From assembly GCA_038889235.1 (NCBI GenBank), contig JAWAHN010000001.1, positions 248,001-312,000 on the forward strand: DNA of 64,000 bases, written 5' to 3'. The notes beneath the pieces were generated by a model that saw nothing but the letters and a program-made list of their open reading frames with translations, ran no database searches and was not told where the DNA came from. Both the position numbers and the translations under genes were made by a program. Shown here in pieces: positions 50,713 through 59,093 of this stretch. The DNA is from Candidatus Jordarchaeales archaeon (GTDB lineage Archaea; Asgardarchaeota; Jordiarchaeia; Jordiarchaeales; Freyrarchaeaceae). How positions within the stretch are numbered: position 1 is the stretch's first letter; each line of letters starts with the position of its first letter.

Positions 50713-53088
50713 TTGGAAGGCAAGTGTAAGATAGGTGTTTTCGTGTGTCATTGCGGGCACAACATAGCTGGTGTGGTTGATGTTCAAGCAGTGGTAGATG
50801 AAATAAGGAAGCTCCCGGACGTTTACTGCGTAGATCACACTTACGTCTGCTCTAAGTCTGGTTTGAACCTGGTAAAGGAGAAGATAGCCGAGGAAGGGCT
50901 TAACAGGGTTGTGATAGCGGCGTGCACTCCCAAGTTACACGAGAAACTGTTTCAGAAAACGCTGGAAGAAGCTGGGCTTAACAAGTACTTGTTGTCACAG
51001 GCTAATATTAGGGAGCAGTGCTCGTGGGTTCACAAGGCGAGCCCGAGGAAGGCTACTTTGAAGGCAATAGATTTGACGAAGATGGCTATCGCGAAGGCTA
51101 GGCTTCTCCGAGAGCAGAACAAAATAGAGGTTCCAGTGGAAAGGGCGGTGCTCGTCGTAGGGGGAGGCATAGCTGGGATAACAGCGGCGCTGAACCTCGC
51201 CGACCTCGGTCACAAGGTTTACCTGGTCGAGAAGAAGCCGTCGATAGGCGGGCACATGGCGATGCTCGATAAGGTTTTCCCCACAAGGGATTGCTCGATA
51301 TGCATACTCGGCCCCCTCATGGTTGAGGTCAGCAGGCATCCGAACATAGAACTTATAACGTGCGCGGAGGTGACCCGGGTTTCTGGGTGGATAGGGAACT
51401 TCGAGGTTGAAATAACGAAGCACCCACGCTTTGTAAAGGAGGACGAGTGCACGGGTTGCGGTGTGTGCGCTGAGTTCTGCCCGGTAGAGGTCCCAAACGA
51501 GTTTGACCAGGGGCTTGGAGTTAGGAAGGCTATTTATCTCCCCTTCCCACAAGCGGTACCATTAGTTTACGTTATAGACCCGGAGCACTGTATAGGGTGT
51601 AGGGCGTGCGAGGCAGTTTGCGAGAGGGAGGCCATCGACTTTAACCAGAAGGAGGAGAAGATCAGGGTTAAGGTTGGTGCGATACTCATAGCTACAGGGT
51701 ACGACACGTTTAACCCCGCTGAGAAAAGAAACCTTGGCTACGGAATTTTCAAGAACGTTGTAACCTCGCTAGAGCTTGAAAGAATGCTTTCGCCGTCAGG
51801 GCCGACAATGGGAGAAGTGGTGAGACCCTCTGACGGTAGAGTTCCAAGACGCATTGTTTTCGTGCAGTGCGTTGGATCAAGGGATGAAAGCGTCGGTAGG
51901 ACTTATTGTTCGAGGGTTTGCTGCACTTACGCGGTTAAACAAGCGCTGGAGTTGAAGGAGCGCATACCCGGAGCTGAGGTTTACATTTTCTACCAGGATA
52001 TGAGGACTTTCGGTAAGGGGTTCGAGGAGCTTTACAGGGAGGCGTTGAGGGAGAGAATCAGGTTTGTCAGAGGGCTGGTGAGCAAGGTTGTTGAGGACGG
52101 GAAGACGGGGAACTTGATAGTTAGGGCTGAGGACACTCTTATGGGAGCCCCGGTCGAAGTGGAAGCCGACCTCGTAGTTTTATCTGTCGGCATGATCCCC
52201 TCCAAGGACACTGAAAGACTGCTTTTCGTTCTCAACGTCCCGGTTAGCGAGGATGGCTTTGTCATGGAGGCGCACCCCAAGCTCAGGCCAGTTGAGACAC
52301 AGGTTCCCGGGATATTCGTCGCTGGATGCGCTCAGGGGCCTAAGGATATACAGGATAGTGTTGCGCAGGCGAACGCGGCCGCATCCAAGATATCAGCCCT
52401 CCTATCTAAGGGTGTTGTGGAGCTTGAACCCTTCGTTCCGATGGTAAACTACGAGGTGTGTGTAAGGTGTGGCCTGTGTGTCGCGGCGTGTGACAGGGAC
52501 GTGTTGAAGCTTGATAAGGAGAAGGGTGTAGAGGTTAAGGGTGTGGGTTGTGTTGGCTGCGGGGCATGTGCTGGAGCATGTCCGACGGGAGCACTACAGA
52601 TAGCGCTGTTGAGCGACGAAATGATAAGGGCGCAGATAGACGCAGCCCTAGAAGAGAAGAAGGAGCACCCGTTAGTGATAGGCTTCCTCTGCAACTGGTG
52701 TGCTTATAGCGCGGCGGACACTGCTGGAGTCGCTAAGATACAGTATCCGACGAATATTAGAACGATATGGGTTCCGTGCGCTGGGAGAGTTAACCCCATC
52801 TTGATCCTCGAAGCGCTGGAGAAGGGAGCTGACGGTGTCCTAGTGCTTGGCTGCTATCCTCAGGACTGCCACTACCGGACGGGGTTTGATAAGGCTAAGA
52901 GGAGGGTCGAAGCGCTGAGGGAGCTGCTTAAAGCTGCAGGCATAGACCCTAGGAGGGTTAGGATAGAGAGCATGGCTGCGTCTGAGGGAAAGAAGTTCGC
53001 GACCGTCGTAAGAGAGTTCGTCGAGGAGCTGAAGAAGATGCCAGTTCTGGGGGAGGAGCTGGTTAGGGTTGCTGAGGTGAAGAGGTGA
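50713..53088 (+). CDS. hdrA: HdrA fused to an MvhD-like C-terminal domain
   Basis: A 791-aa flavin-bifurcating type HdrA. The N-terminal domain carries CHCGHN (12-17) and further Cys at 39, 46 and 71. The FAD loop VVGGGIAGITAAL is at 148-160, with GGHMAMLD at 179-186. Four 4Fe-4S motifs lie at 246-256 (CTGCGVCAEFC), 293-303, 583-593 and 613-623. Residues about 653-775 are an MvhD-like [2Fe-2S] domain (FLCNWCAYSA, VPCAGRV, LGCYPQDCHY), separate in many methanogens. It starts at TTG 50713. It is the first gene of the hdrA-polyferredoxin-hdrC-hdrB operon. Confidence 0.93.
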   Translation: MEGKCKIGVFVCHCGHNIAGVVDVQAVVDEIRKLPDVYCVDHTYVCSKSGLNLVKEKIAEEGLNRVVIAACTPKLHEKLFQKTLEEAGLNKYLLSQANIREQCSWVHKASPRKATLKAIDLTKMAIAKARLLREQNKIEVPVERAVLVVGGGIAGITAALNLADLGHKVYLVEKKPSIGGHMAMLDKVFPTRDCSICILGPLMVEVSRHPNIELITCAEVTRVSGWIGNFEVEITKHPRFVKEDECTGCGVCAEFCPVEVPNEFDQGLGVRKAIYLPFPQAVPLVYVIDPEHCIGCRACEAVCEREAIDFNQKEEKIRVKVGAILIATGYDTFNPAEKRNLGYGIFKNVVTSLELERMLSPSGPTMGEVVRPSDGRVPRRIVFVQCVGSRDESVGRTYCSRVCCTYAVKQALELKERIPGAEVYIFYQDMRTFGKGFEELYREALRERIRFVRGLVSKVVEDGKTGNLIVRAEDTLMGAPVEVEADLVVLSVGMIPSKDTERLLFVLNVPVSEDGFVMEAHPKLRPVETQVPGIFVAGCAQGPKDIQDSVAQANAAASKISALLSKGVVELEPFVPMVNYEVCVRCGLCVAACDRDVLKLDKEKGVEVKGVGCVGCGACAGACPTGALQIALLSDEMIRAQIDAALEEKKEHPLVIGFLCNWCAYSAADTAGVAKIQYPTNIRTIWVPCAGRVNPILILEALEKGADGVLVLGCYPQDCHYRTGFDKAKRRVEALRELLKAAGIDPRRVRIESMAASEGKKFATVVREFVEELKKMPVLGEELVRVAEVKR

Positions 53089-53093
53089 GAGAC

Positions 53094-54428
53094 ATGGCTG
53101 AACAGGTTGAAGTCAGGAAGGAGGCTGAGTTTGAAGAGGAAAGGATGCTCTTCAAGTGGTCGACCGAGAAACTTGAGAAGAAGCTGATCTATGACGCTGA
53201 AAGGTGTGTTGGGTGTGGTCTCTGCAAGGAGGTTTGCCCTTCAAATGCCATAGAGCTTGGACCGATTCCCGAGATAGCCATGGGGGAGGTTGAGGCGCCT
53301 AAGATAATGATAAATCAGGATGCGTGCAGCTACTGCGGGTTGTGCTCAGCGGTTTGCCCTGTTAAGGCTATAAGGTTCGAGATGAAGGGCAAATCCATCC
53401 TGGAAATGGAGGAGTACCCGAGGCTGATCAAAGAGGTCAAGGTGGATGAGGAGAAGTGTGCTCCCTGCCTCATATGCCAGTACACGTGTCCAAATGACGC
53501 CATAAAAGTGAACCTTTCCATCAAGAAGAAGGACAAGTTAGTTAGGTACAAGGAGAAGCCGCCGGGTAAGATTGAGGGAACTATAAGGATCGACAAGGAG
53601 AAGTGCGTGCTCTGCGGAAGGTGCGAGGTTCTCTGCAACGCCATAGAGATCAGCTGGAAGGACGTGAAGCCGAACGACCCGAGGCCAGGCTACGATATAA
53701 GGGTGGTGGAGGAGGAGTGCGATTACTGCGGACTATGCAAGGAAGTGTGCCCTTACGACGCGATAGAGGTCGAGTGTAAGACGAAAGTTGAGAGGGAGAT
53801 AGAAAAACCCGAAGTTTCAGGCAAGGTTGAAGTGAACCTCGACGACTGCATAACATGTGGCTGGTGTGCTAAATCTTGCCCGAAGAAAGCTATAACGGTG
53901 AACAAGGCGTTTGAGGGGGAGCTATCTATAACCGACATAGACAAGTGTGATCCAGTTGGGTGCAAGGCTTGCCTGAAAATATGCCCGGGGAACGTGTGGT
54001 TCGTCCCCGAGACGCTCGAGGAAAAGAAAAGGTTTCCTAAGATAGCGTTCGTGACGGATTACTGCGGCTTCTGCGGCGCCTGCCAGAACGCCTGCCCGGT
54101 TAAGATAATAAAGGTCAAGAGGACAAAGGTGAGATACACTAAGCCGAAGGGGATGGCTTGGTCTAACGCTTGGGAGAGAGCTTTCAAGAAGCTCATAGGG
54201 AAGGCAGGAGACCAGCCAAAGGCTAGGTTGCCGAGGATAGAAAGAGAGCCGGTGACCCCCATTGTTGAAGAGGAGGGAGTGATCCCGAAGCCAAGGCCAG
54301 ATTTAATGCAGCGGTTCATCGACGTCATGGAGAGGTTGAAAAGACTTCTCAGTGATAGGGGGGCGAGAGTTCTCTTAGAGAGGGGTAAAACGGAGAAGCT
54401 GTTGGAAAAGTTTAGGGAGGCGGTTTGA
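53094..54428 (+). CDS. Polyferredoxin with eight 4Fe-4S motifs
   Basis: A 444-aa soluble polyferredoxin. Eight cluster motifs can be read in order: CVGCGLCKEVCP, CSYCGLCSAVCP, CAPCLICQYTCP, CVLCGRCEVLCN, CDYCGLCKEVCP, CITCGWCAKSCP, CDPVGCKACLKICP (two extra residues before the second Cys) and CGFCGACQNACP. It would act as an electron wire to or from HdrABC, like MvhB or the FwdF-type polyferredoxins. ATG 53094 follows AGGTGAGAGAC, 5 nt after the hdrA stop. The C-terminal 90 residues are a basic helical tail without Cys. Confidence 0.9.
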   Translation: MAEQVEVRKEAEFEEERMLFKWSTEKLEKKLIYDAERCVGCGLCKEVCPSNAIELGPIPEIAMGEVEAPKIMINQDACSYCGLCSAVCPVKAIRFEMKGKSILEMEEYPRLIKEVKVDEEKCAPCLICQYTCPNDAIKVNLSIKKKDKLVRYKEKPPGKIEGTIRIDKEKCVLCGRCEVLCNAIEISWKDVKPNDPRPGYDIRVVEEECDYCGLCKEVCPYDAIEVECKTKVEREIEKPEVSGKVEVNLDDCITCGWCAKSCPKKAITVNKAFEGELSITDIDKCDPVGCKACLKICPGNVWFVPETLEEKKRFPKIAFVTDYCGFCGACQNACPVKIIKVKRTKVRYTKPKGMAWSNAWERAFKKLIGKAGDQPKARLPRIEREPVTPIVEEEGVIPKPRPDLMQRFIDVMERLKRLLSDRGARVLLERGKTEKLLEKFREAV

Positions 54429-55027
54429 TGGATAGGGTTTCCGTTCTTTCTGCGAGCAAGTGGAGCTGGAGGCTTCTCGAGGAGGCTAAGAAATGGGGTA
54501 TTCAGAGGCCGGAGGAGTGTTTGTCTTGTGGGGCGTGTGTGGGTGCTTGTCCGGCGGCGAGAACCTCGTCTTACAACTTTAGGAAGATAATTAGGGATGT
54601 TGTGCTTGGAAACGAAGAGAAGGTTTTGAGTAGTAGGGAGATATGGTACTGCTTTTACTGCTTCTACTGCACAAGCAAGTGTCCATCAAATGTGGAGATA
54701 CCGTACTTCATCATGAGGTTGAGGAGGATCGCCATGGAGAGGGGTTATGGGGGGGATGTGCTCCGCGTTGTGATTCATACCAGCAGCAACCTGGTGGAGC
54801 ACGGGGTCTCGGTGCTTCCGAGCGATTATGACAGAATGGACCCTGCAAGGGCTGAGGAGAAAATGGTTAAGTTGAGGGAGAAACTTGGACTACCGCCGGT
54901 CATGAAGGTCTCCGAGAGAGCTATGGAGGAGCTGAAAACTATATTCAAGGAGACCGGCTTTGGCGAGGAAGTGATGAAAATCCGCTCAGGTAAATGGCCG
55001 TTTAAGGGAATATCTGAGAAGTACTAA
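54428..55027 (+). CDS. hdrC: Heterodisulfide reductase subunit C
   Basis: A 199-aa iron-sulfur protein of the soluble HdrC type. It carries two 4Fe-4S motifs: CLSCGACVGACPAARTS near residue 32 and CFYCFYCTSKCPSNVEIP near residue 75, the latter matching the HdrC CxxC-x-x-C pattern. No haem or membrane segment is present. ATG 54428 overlaps the polyferredoxin stop as TGATG, so translation is coupled. It passes electrons from HdrA to HdrB. Confidence 0.9.
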   Translation: MDRVSVLSASKWSWRLLEEAKKWGIQRPEECLSCGACVGACPAARTSSYNFRKIIRDVVLGNEEKVLSSREIWYCFYCFYCTSKCPSNVEIPYFIMRLRRIAMERGYGGDVLRVVIHTSSNLVEHGVSVLPSDYDRMDPARAEEKMVKLREKLGLPPVMKVSERAMEELKTIFKETGFGEEVMKIRSGKWPFKGISEKY

Positions 55028-55040
55028 GAGGGATGGACTA

Positions 55041-56003
55041 ATGGTTAACGAAAAGTGGCTGGAAAAGATCCCGGCGGATGGACCCTTCTACCTGTTCCAG
55101 GGGTGCTTCATCAACCACAACTATCCGGGCATAGAGGCGGCGACGCGGTTCGTCTTGGACAAGTTGGGGGTCAAGTACTTTGTGAGTGAAGATCAGAGCT
55201 GCTGCGGTCTCCCGGAGTTTGGCACGCTTGCCAACCCACTCATACTCACCTGCCTAGTTGGCAGAAACTTGGACGTAATGCGGGGATATGCTTCATACGT
55301 GATGACCGCCTGTAACGGGTGCTATTCGGCTTTCCACACTTCAGTAACTCTCATGAAGGACCCAGAGGTTGCAAGGAAGACGGAGGAGGTGCTCGGGAAG
55401 CTTGGAAGAAGGTACTCCCCGCTAAGGGTTGTTCACTTTGCAGACTTCGTCTACAAGAGGCTTGAAGACATAGTTGTGAAATCTGTTAAAGTCCTCGGCG
55501 GGCTGAAGATGGCCGTTCACTATGGATGCCACTACTTTGTCTTCGAGGAGAAGGGGCTGGACAGCAGGGAGAACCCTTCGTTCGTTGAGGAGGTAATAAT
55601 GAGGCTGGGGGGAGAACCAGTAAACTACATGGCTAAAGACGAGTGCTGTGGCTTTGGAATGATACAGCAAGTGGTTCACAAGAATATGGCTTACGCAATA
55701 ACGGAGGAGAAGATAAATAGCATACTTGATGCGGGAGCGGAGGCGATACTCGTCATATGCCCCTACTGTCTCAACGTGCTGGACAGGAACCAGAGAGTTC
55801 TCAGAGACATAGAGCTGATAGAGAAGGCGATCCCAGTGATCCACATATCGCAGCTGGTGGCGCTAGTGCTGGGAGCCAGCCCCGAGAAGATGGGGTTCGA
55901 ACTGCACAGCGTGGACGTTAAACCATTCATAGAGAGGATTAAAGAGAGAAAAATGGAGTTTAAAGGTTGGACGTCGAGGGAGGTGACCGCCTCACTAGAG
56001 TAG
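55041..56003 (+). CDS. hdrB: Heterodisulfide reductase subunit B
   Basis: The catalytic subunit carrying the non-cubane Fe-S clusters (320 aa). Two CCG domains are seen. The first is QGCFINH then SEDQSCCGLPE and TACNGCYSAF. The second is VHYGCHYF then KDECCGFGM and VICPYCLNVL. This is the C-x(n)-CC-x(n)-C-x-x-C pattern of HdrB. It would reduce CoM-S-S-CoB or an analogous disulfide, or serve as an Fe-S relay in non-methanogens. ATG 55041 follows GAGGGATG, 14 nt after hdrC. Confidence 0.92.
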   Translation: MVNEKWLEKIPADGPFYLFQGCFINHNYPGIEAATRFVLDKLGVKYFVSEDQSCCGLPEFGTLANPLILTCLVGRNLDVMRGYASYVMTACNGCYSAFHTSVTLMKDPEVARKTEEVLGKLGRRYSPLRVVHFADFVYKRLEDIVVKSVKVLGGLKMAVHYGCHYFVFEEKGLDSRENPSFVEEVIMRLGGEPVNYMAKDECCGFGMIQQVVHKNMAYAITEEKINSILDAGAEAILVICPYCLNVLDRNQRVLRDIELIEKAIPVIHISQLVALVLGASPEKMGFELHSVDVKPFIERIKERKMEFKGWTSREVTASLE

Positions 56004-56020
56004 CCTAAAACTTCTTTCCG

Positions 56021-56446
56021 TCAGATTTTCACTTCGACGCTGACAGGGATCCCTCGAGTCACAGACTCCGTAACTATGCAGAACTGCCTGAAAACGTTTG
56101 CGCACAACTCAGCTCTCTTCCTAGACGAGCCCCCTGCAGGCGTGAGCTCAAGCCTAACAGCAATGTGTTTAACTCTCATTCTGCCTTTCTCCCACTCGGA
56201 CTCAGCCCTAGCCGTGGCCCGAGCCTCCTTAAGCTTAACCCTAGCCTTCTTGGCGCAGTAAAGGTATGATGCTAGGAGACAGCTTGCCACTGAGGCGGCT
56301 AACAGGTGTACCGGGCATGGACCCGTGTCCGTTCCACCCATTTCAGGAGGCTCGTCAAGTATTATTTCTGGGAAGTTCTTCACCTTGAGCCTTGATTTGA
56401 AGCCTTCAAGCCACTCGACTTCCACTTCTGAAACCATTTTTTCCAT
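56021..56446 (-). CDS. OsmC/Ohr family protein (second copy)
   Basis: A 141-aa OsmC-like protein, paralogous to that at 42757-43194. The two Cys blocks are ASVASCLLASYLYCAKKA near residue 56 and RQFCIVTESVTRGIPVSVEVK near residue 121. The N-terminal DEPPEMGGTDTGPCPVHLLAAS replaces the more usual GGDASGFSP. ATG 56446 follows AAAGGGGG. It converges on hdrB with a 17-nt gap. Confidence 0.82.
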   Translation of the reverse strand: MEKMVSEVEVEWLEGFKSRLKVKNFPEIILDEPPEMGGTDTGPCPVHLLAASVASCLLASYLYCAKKARVKLKEARATARAESEWEKGRMRVKHIAVRLELTPAGGSSRKRAELCANVFRQFCIVTESVTRGIPVSVEVKI

Positions 56447-56529
56447 GTAGAACCCCCTTTAGGCTTACTTTTTCAGGCAATGTTTAAAAGATTCTCACTT
56501 GAGGGGTTGTTGGAGGTGGAAGGATATTC

Positions 56530-57384
56530 TTCGGCATCATGACCTAAAAAAGAGCTGTGCTGTGGAAAAACTGCCTGAGGCTCTTGAGAAGCGGAAGATA
56601 CCAGATGCTCGTGGACCCGAGCGGCGTGGTGGCGGAAATCGGAGGGGATATCACTTTTAAGAGACGAAGCCTCCTGGAACTGGACGACCTTTTTCAAGGG
56701 TTTCGGTTACTGTTCAACTGAGCAAAATCTTCTTTACAATGAGCTCGCTGCACTCACTTGAAAAGCCTGGGGTCCTTGTAGTCAACTCTCCTCCCTCCAT
56801 TGAAAGGACAAGCGACAAGTATTACGCGTCCTTCCTGTTGAAGCAGGCTGGAATACCAACGCCCAGAACAGTTGTGACTGAAGACTTCGACGGAGGCTAT
56901 GAGAGCTTTCAGGGAGATGAGAAATGTGGTCATTAAACCGTTATTCAGCGCCCGAGGAAAAGGCGCAGTCAGAGTCACGGACGAGGACGTCGCGTACAGG
57001 GTTTTTTAGGGCGCTGGCACTCAACAACATGGTTTTCTACATACAGGAATTCATACCACACGGGGGAGGGACATAAGGGCATTTCACCATAGAGGGGCGT
57101 GTCGTAGCATCAATTTACAGGGTGGCAGACGGGTGGAAAACGAACGTTTCGCAGGGGAAAGGCTGCCGCCTGCAAGCTTACGCCCGAACTCGAGGAGATG
57201 AGCGTGAAGGCAGCGGAAGTGATAGGCTGCGAGTACGCGGGAGTAGACATAGTGGAGGGATAGGGACGGGGCTTACGTGCTCGAAGTAAATTCCACGCCA
57301 ACATGGGAAGGCCTTGAGGCCGCAACAAGGGTCCCTATAGCGGACATACTCATCGACCACATAATCAGCAAAATAAGGAGGTGA
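56530..57384 (+). pseudogene. Decayed RimK-type ATP-grasp ligase
   Basis: A broken gene read by stitching frames: LVDPSGVVAEIGGD (56608), FKGFGYCSTEQNLLYN (56693), MSSLHSLEKPGVLVVNSPPS (56739), FREMRNVVIKPLFSARGKGA (56908), RALALNNMVFYIQEFIPHGG (57008), FTIEGRVVASIYRVADGWKT (57083), AACKLTPELEEMSVKAAEVI (57162), RDGAYVLEVNSTPTWEGLEA (57262), ending at TGA 57382-57384. At least eight frame shifts occur, mostly net +1 and several in homopolymer runs. The order and content match RimK/MptN/LysX-type amino-acid ligases. The stop-free protein segments suggest recent decay. Confidence 0.85.
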
Positions 57385-57422
57385 CGGCTGGCGAATGAAA
57401 CTATAAGAAAACAGGAAGATTC

Positions 57423-57899
57423 TCACAGCATTTTCAGCGCTTCGCTCAGCGTGGCCACTACTAGTCGGGAACTTGGCTTCCTGTAATCGGGGTACTTGTA
57501 GTGGAGTAGCTCTGCTAGCTCCCTCATCCTCCCAGCTTCAAGGGTAACTAAAATGTCCGCTTCAACGTAAGCAGAGGCGAGAATGGAGCAGTCGATGTAA
57601 TCCCTGTGGTGAACGTAAACCCCCGTAGCAATAAAATCTATTTCAGGCAGGTGGAACGGAACCACACTAAAATCCTTCCCCCGAACAACAAGTTCCAACC
57701 CGCTTCTGAAGGAGTCTAAAACCTCGGGACACTTCTTAGAGAGCTTGAGAACAACCCACTTCGCCTCTAAAATGCTAAGAGAGTTCACCAGCAGAGTGGC
57801 TTTCCTAGATAAGTGCAGCAGCTGCCCCCTTACGTCGGGAACATCCACGTCGACCCCAAAAACCGGAAGAATGTAACTGGTATCAAGCAGAACCTTCAT
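57423..57899 (-). CDS. vapC: PIN-domain ribonuclease toxin (VapC)
   Basis: A 158-aa PIN-domain protein starting at ATG 57899 (MKVLLDTSYILP, first Asp 6). Further acidic residues are seen in SLSILEAKWVVL, the central HRDYIDCSILASAYVEADILVTLEAGRM block and the C-terminal half. It overlaps the 3' end of the antitoxin gene by 17 nt. Together they form a second type II toxin-antitoxin pair in this window. The RimK pseudogene ends 39 nt beyond on the opposite strand. Confidence 0.8.
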   Translation of the reverse strand: MKVLLDTSYILPVFGVDVDVPDVRGQLLHLSRKATLLVNSLSILEAKWVVLKLSKKCPEVLDSFRSGLELVVRGKDFSVVPFHLPEIDFIATGVYVHHRDYIDCSILASAYVEADILVTLEAGRMRELAELLHYKYPDYRKPSSRLVVATLSEALKML

Positions 57900-58143
57900 G
57901 AGCAAAACCTCTCTCCAGCTCTTCGCGCAGCTCCCTTCTAAGTCTGGCAAGCTCCTCAAGCGAAATCCTAGCTTTAGGCTGAGCCGTAAGGAGCTCTTCA
58001 AGCGACGGGATCTTCCTGACAATAACCTCCCCCGGGCGGCCCATTATCAACACCGTGTCACCAGGCTTTATCCCCGCAATTTCTCTCTCAGCCTTTCTCA
58101 GAACAACCTCACCTTTCTTTCCGACCTTAGCTAGAGAAGTCAT
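57883..58143 (-). CDS. vapB: AbrB-like antitoxin (VapB)
   Basis: An 86-aa protein starting at ATG 58143. The AbrB-type DNA-binding hairpin reads TSLAKVGKKGEVVLRKAEREIAGIKPGDTVLIMGRPGEVIVRKI, followed by a helical, charged C-terminal tail (ISLEELARLRRELREELERG) that would bind the toxin. The open frame continues upstream as a hydrophobic stretch, but that part is AT-rich leader. It overlaps vapC by 17 nt. Confidence 0.78.
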   Translation of the reverse strand: MTSLAKVGKKGEVVLRKAEREIAGIKPGDTVLIMGRPGEVIVRKIPSLEELLTAQPKARISLEELARLRRELREELERGFAHEGSA

Positions 58144-59093
58144 ACAATAACACCATTCAATAAGTAAAATCGGAAAAATTAAAAATTTTCCGAAAAATTC
58201 CAACATTAGAGAAAAGGTAACAGTCGAAAGTGGAGGAAGCAGTAGAAGAGCAACCCGGTAAAAGACGTTGAAAGCTCCGCGCTTTATCCAAGATTCCACT
58301 AGGCATGTTAGCGCAGTCCAAAGTGAGGAGAGACGGCTACTTATTAGTTCGAAAAATGCAGACAGAAGGCTGCGAAGTACAAGCCCGCTTTAAGGGGAAG
58401 GGTTGTAGCAGCATAAAAGGTGAGCTTAACGAAGAGAAATTCGAGAAAAATAAAGATCTCCCTGCAAAAACGTAAAGGCGTCCTCCAAGTTTAGTTTGCC
58501 CTTCTACAAGCCAAAGCAACATCAACAAGCATATGCTAACACGCGAAAACCCTTACGCATCCCCGGAAACCTGTTACGCATTAATCCCAAACATTCAGAA
58601 AAGAAAAAAGGGGCCTAGCTTCAGACACCACCGAGCGGCGAAGAGGAAGACACCGCCAAAAAGGGGGGACAGACGGTAAATAGCCAGAAAAGCTGCTGGG
58701 GAGCGGCCTCTCAAACAAAACCAGCTGACACTTTCCAGCCACCTGACGTCTAATGTCTGGCAGTAACCTTACACTTCCGTTGAGACGTATTTGAACCATT
58801 CACAGGGACGCAAACGTCTCATATGAGAACGCTAATAGCGAATTACTCTGGTTCGTTTAACGGAAGAACAGAGCACTGCAAGCGTTCTCATAAACTGCCA
58901 TGCAAAAATAGGAGGAAATTCCTCCATTTTTCGTTCACGCAATTTTTATCTCTCTTTGAACTTTTTTAAACGATTATGAACGTTTATTTTTTCTTTCTCG
59001 CCATAGTTTCCCCGATTTATTTTAAACAATGAAAAATTTAAAAGAAATGTTTAAATATCAAATATATTTTTATATTAAAATTGGTGATAAAAA
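58144..59093. other. Gene-free stretch, structured then AT-rich
   Basis: About 950 nt without a trustworthy gene. 58150-58800 has only short open frames on the minus strand that look non-coding, with a TTACGCAT octamer repeated at about 58552 and 58572. 58807-58931 holds a strong set of hairpins. 58935-59090 is very AT-rich, with repeated TTTAAA and TATATTTTTATAT elements near 59060-59075, suitable as the promoter of the gene at 59094. Confidence 0.5.
58807..58931 (+). ncRNA. Candidate structured small RNA with terminator-like hairpin
   Basis: GACG-CAAA-CGTC (58807-58818) is followed by a long stem: TATGAGAACGCT (58822-58833) pairs perfectly with AGCGTTCTCATA (58881-58892). An inner CTCTGGTTC (58846-58854) pairs with GAACAGAG (58866-58873) through one bulged G. 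A third hairpin AAAAAT(A)GGAGGAA / TTCCTCCATTTTT (58904-58931) ends in a run of T, as a terminator would. The strand is inferred from that T run. No known RNA family is recognised. Confidence 0.45.

Noticed and set aside
58337-58799. Two short minus-strand frames in the gene-free stretch
   Set aside because: No ribosome site, no recognisable motif and no coding-like composition.
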